From contig NZ_AZER01000014.1 in assembly GCF_001436045.1 (NCBI RefSeq), positions 1 to 64,000 of the forward strand: a DNA stretch of 64,000 bases, in the 5' to 3' direction. The translations under genes and the position numbers were made by a program. Source of the DNA: Limosilactobacillus frumenti DSM 13145. GTDB lineage: Bacteria; Bacillota; Bacilli; Lactobacillales; Lactobacillaceae. Shown piece after piece: positions 63,658 to 64,000 of this stretch. The notes beneath the pieces were generated by a model, which was not told the origin of the DNA, did not search any database, and was given only the letters and a program-made list of their open reading frames with translations. Every line of letters starts with the position of its first letter. Within the stretch, counting starts at the first letter, position 1.

Positions 63658-64000
63658 ATGCAATTACTCCATCTTAGTCATATTCAAAGAACATATAATG
63701 AAAACTCAAGTCACCCGGTAAAGGCATTAAAGGACATTAGCTTCGACGTTAACCCTGGTGAATATATTGCAATTATGGGAGAATCTGGTGCTGGTAAGAG
63801 TACTCTCCTTAATATTATTGCAACACTAGAAAAAGCGAACGCCGGTGAAGCACTACTAAATGGGCAAGATCTTAATGACCTGACCGCCGATGAAGCTGCT
63901 AAGTACCGGCGCGAACACCTTGGTTTTATTTTTCAACATTTCAACTTACTAGATAGTCTTTCTAATCGTGACAACATTTACCTGCCATTAGTCCTGGCAC
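63658..64000 (+). CDS. ABC transporter ATPase, BceA/MacB-like, N-terminal part
   Basis: The first 114 codons are present; the gene runs off the window. The Walker A motif GESGAGKSTLL and the Q-loop FIFQHFNLL are intact, and the sequence fits ATPases of the antimicrobial-peptide/lipoprotein exporter group. With the adjacent kinase lacking a sensor domain it probably forms a Bce-type peptide-resistance module. ATG 63658 is preceded by AAAGGG; an ATG three codons upstream is an alternative. Confidence 0.85.
   Translation, partial: MQLLHLSHIQRTYNENSSHPVKALKDISFDVNPGEYIAIMGESGAGKSTLLNIIATLEKANAGEALLNGQDLNDLTADEAAKYRREHLGFIFQHFNLLDSLSNRDNIYLPLVLA

Overview
The window looks like a chromosomal segment of a heterofermentative lactic acid bacterium, most likely Limosilactobacillus or a close relative. 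Evidence: a full-length phosphoketolase together with zwf and gnd, a Leloir galactose operon next to a LacS-type permease, DUF1836/DUF1304/YolD-like/PEBP genes, strong Shine-Dalgarno sites and many short T-tailed hairpin terminators. Genus placement is an inference from gene content; I see no rRNA, tRNA or CRISPR array.

Layout. 1-56 is the end of one IS3-family copy. 138-2559 holds two peptidoglycan enzymes and two small membrane proteins. 2632-7467 has a flavin reductase, a nucleoside hydrolase and a TPP-riboswitch-controlled ykoEDC thiamine-precursor transporter. 7505-15535 carries a cation antiporter, a hydrolase, an XRE/methyltransferase pair and two MFS transporters; the second (15535, minus) lies behind a structured, terminator-ended leader. 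15835-22451 has lipoate ligase, a usp plus TetM-like GTPase operon, BrnQ and a ROK protein. 22616-30619 has phosphoketolase, an acyltransferase-like protein, a GntR regulator, YbaK, a membrane HExxH protein, PepD and MscL. 30646-32106 is a complete IS3-family element inserted in the mscL terminator.

32126-40118 is mostly housekeeping and accessory genes, including a degenerate ABC ATPase broken by an in-frame TGA, nrdI and a YolD-like gene with a LexA-type box. 40289-43332 is the oxidative pentose-phosphate branch (zwf, gnd) that feeds phosphoketolase. 44488-46440 (lacS) and 51602-55524 (galK-galT-galR, minus) form a sugar module: LacS imports galactosides, GalK and GalT process galactose, and three matching operator palindromes plus cre-like sites suggest control by the local GalR and by CcpA. 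55742-58295 is a four-gene plus-strand run (SGNH esterase, tyrosine phosphatase, PEBP, small protein). 60601-61481 is a PnuC-type transporter with a perfect NrdR box. The window ends in a two-component system and the start of a BceA-like ABC ATPase.

The most unusual items are: the candidate attenuator/riboswitch at 15605-15799 and the hairpin between SD and start codon just below it; the long hairpin between galK and galT; the split ABC-like gene at 37558-38424; the IS inside the mscL terminator; and two very short membrane ORFs at 2215 and 14016. No single obviously new multi-gene defence or biosynthetic system is visible.
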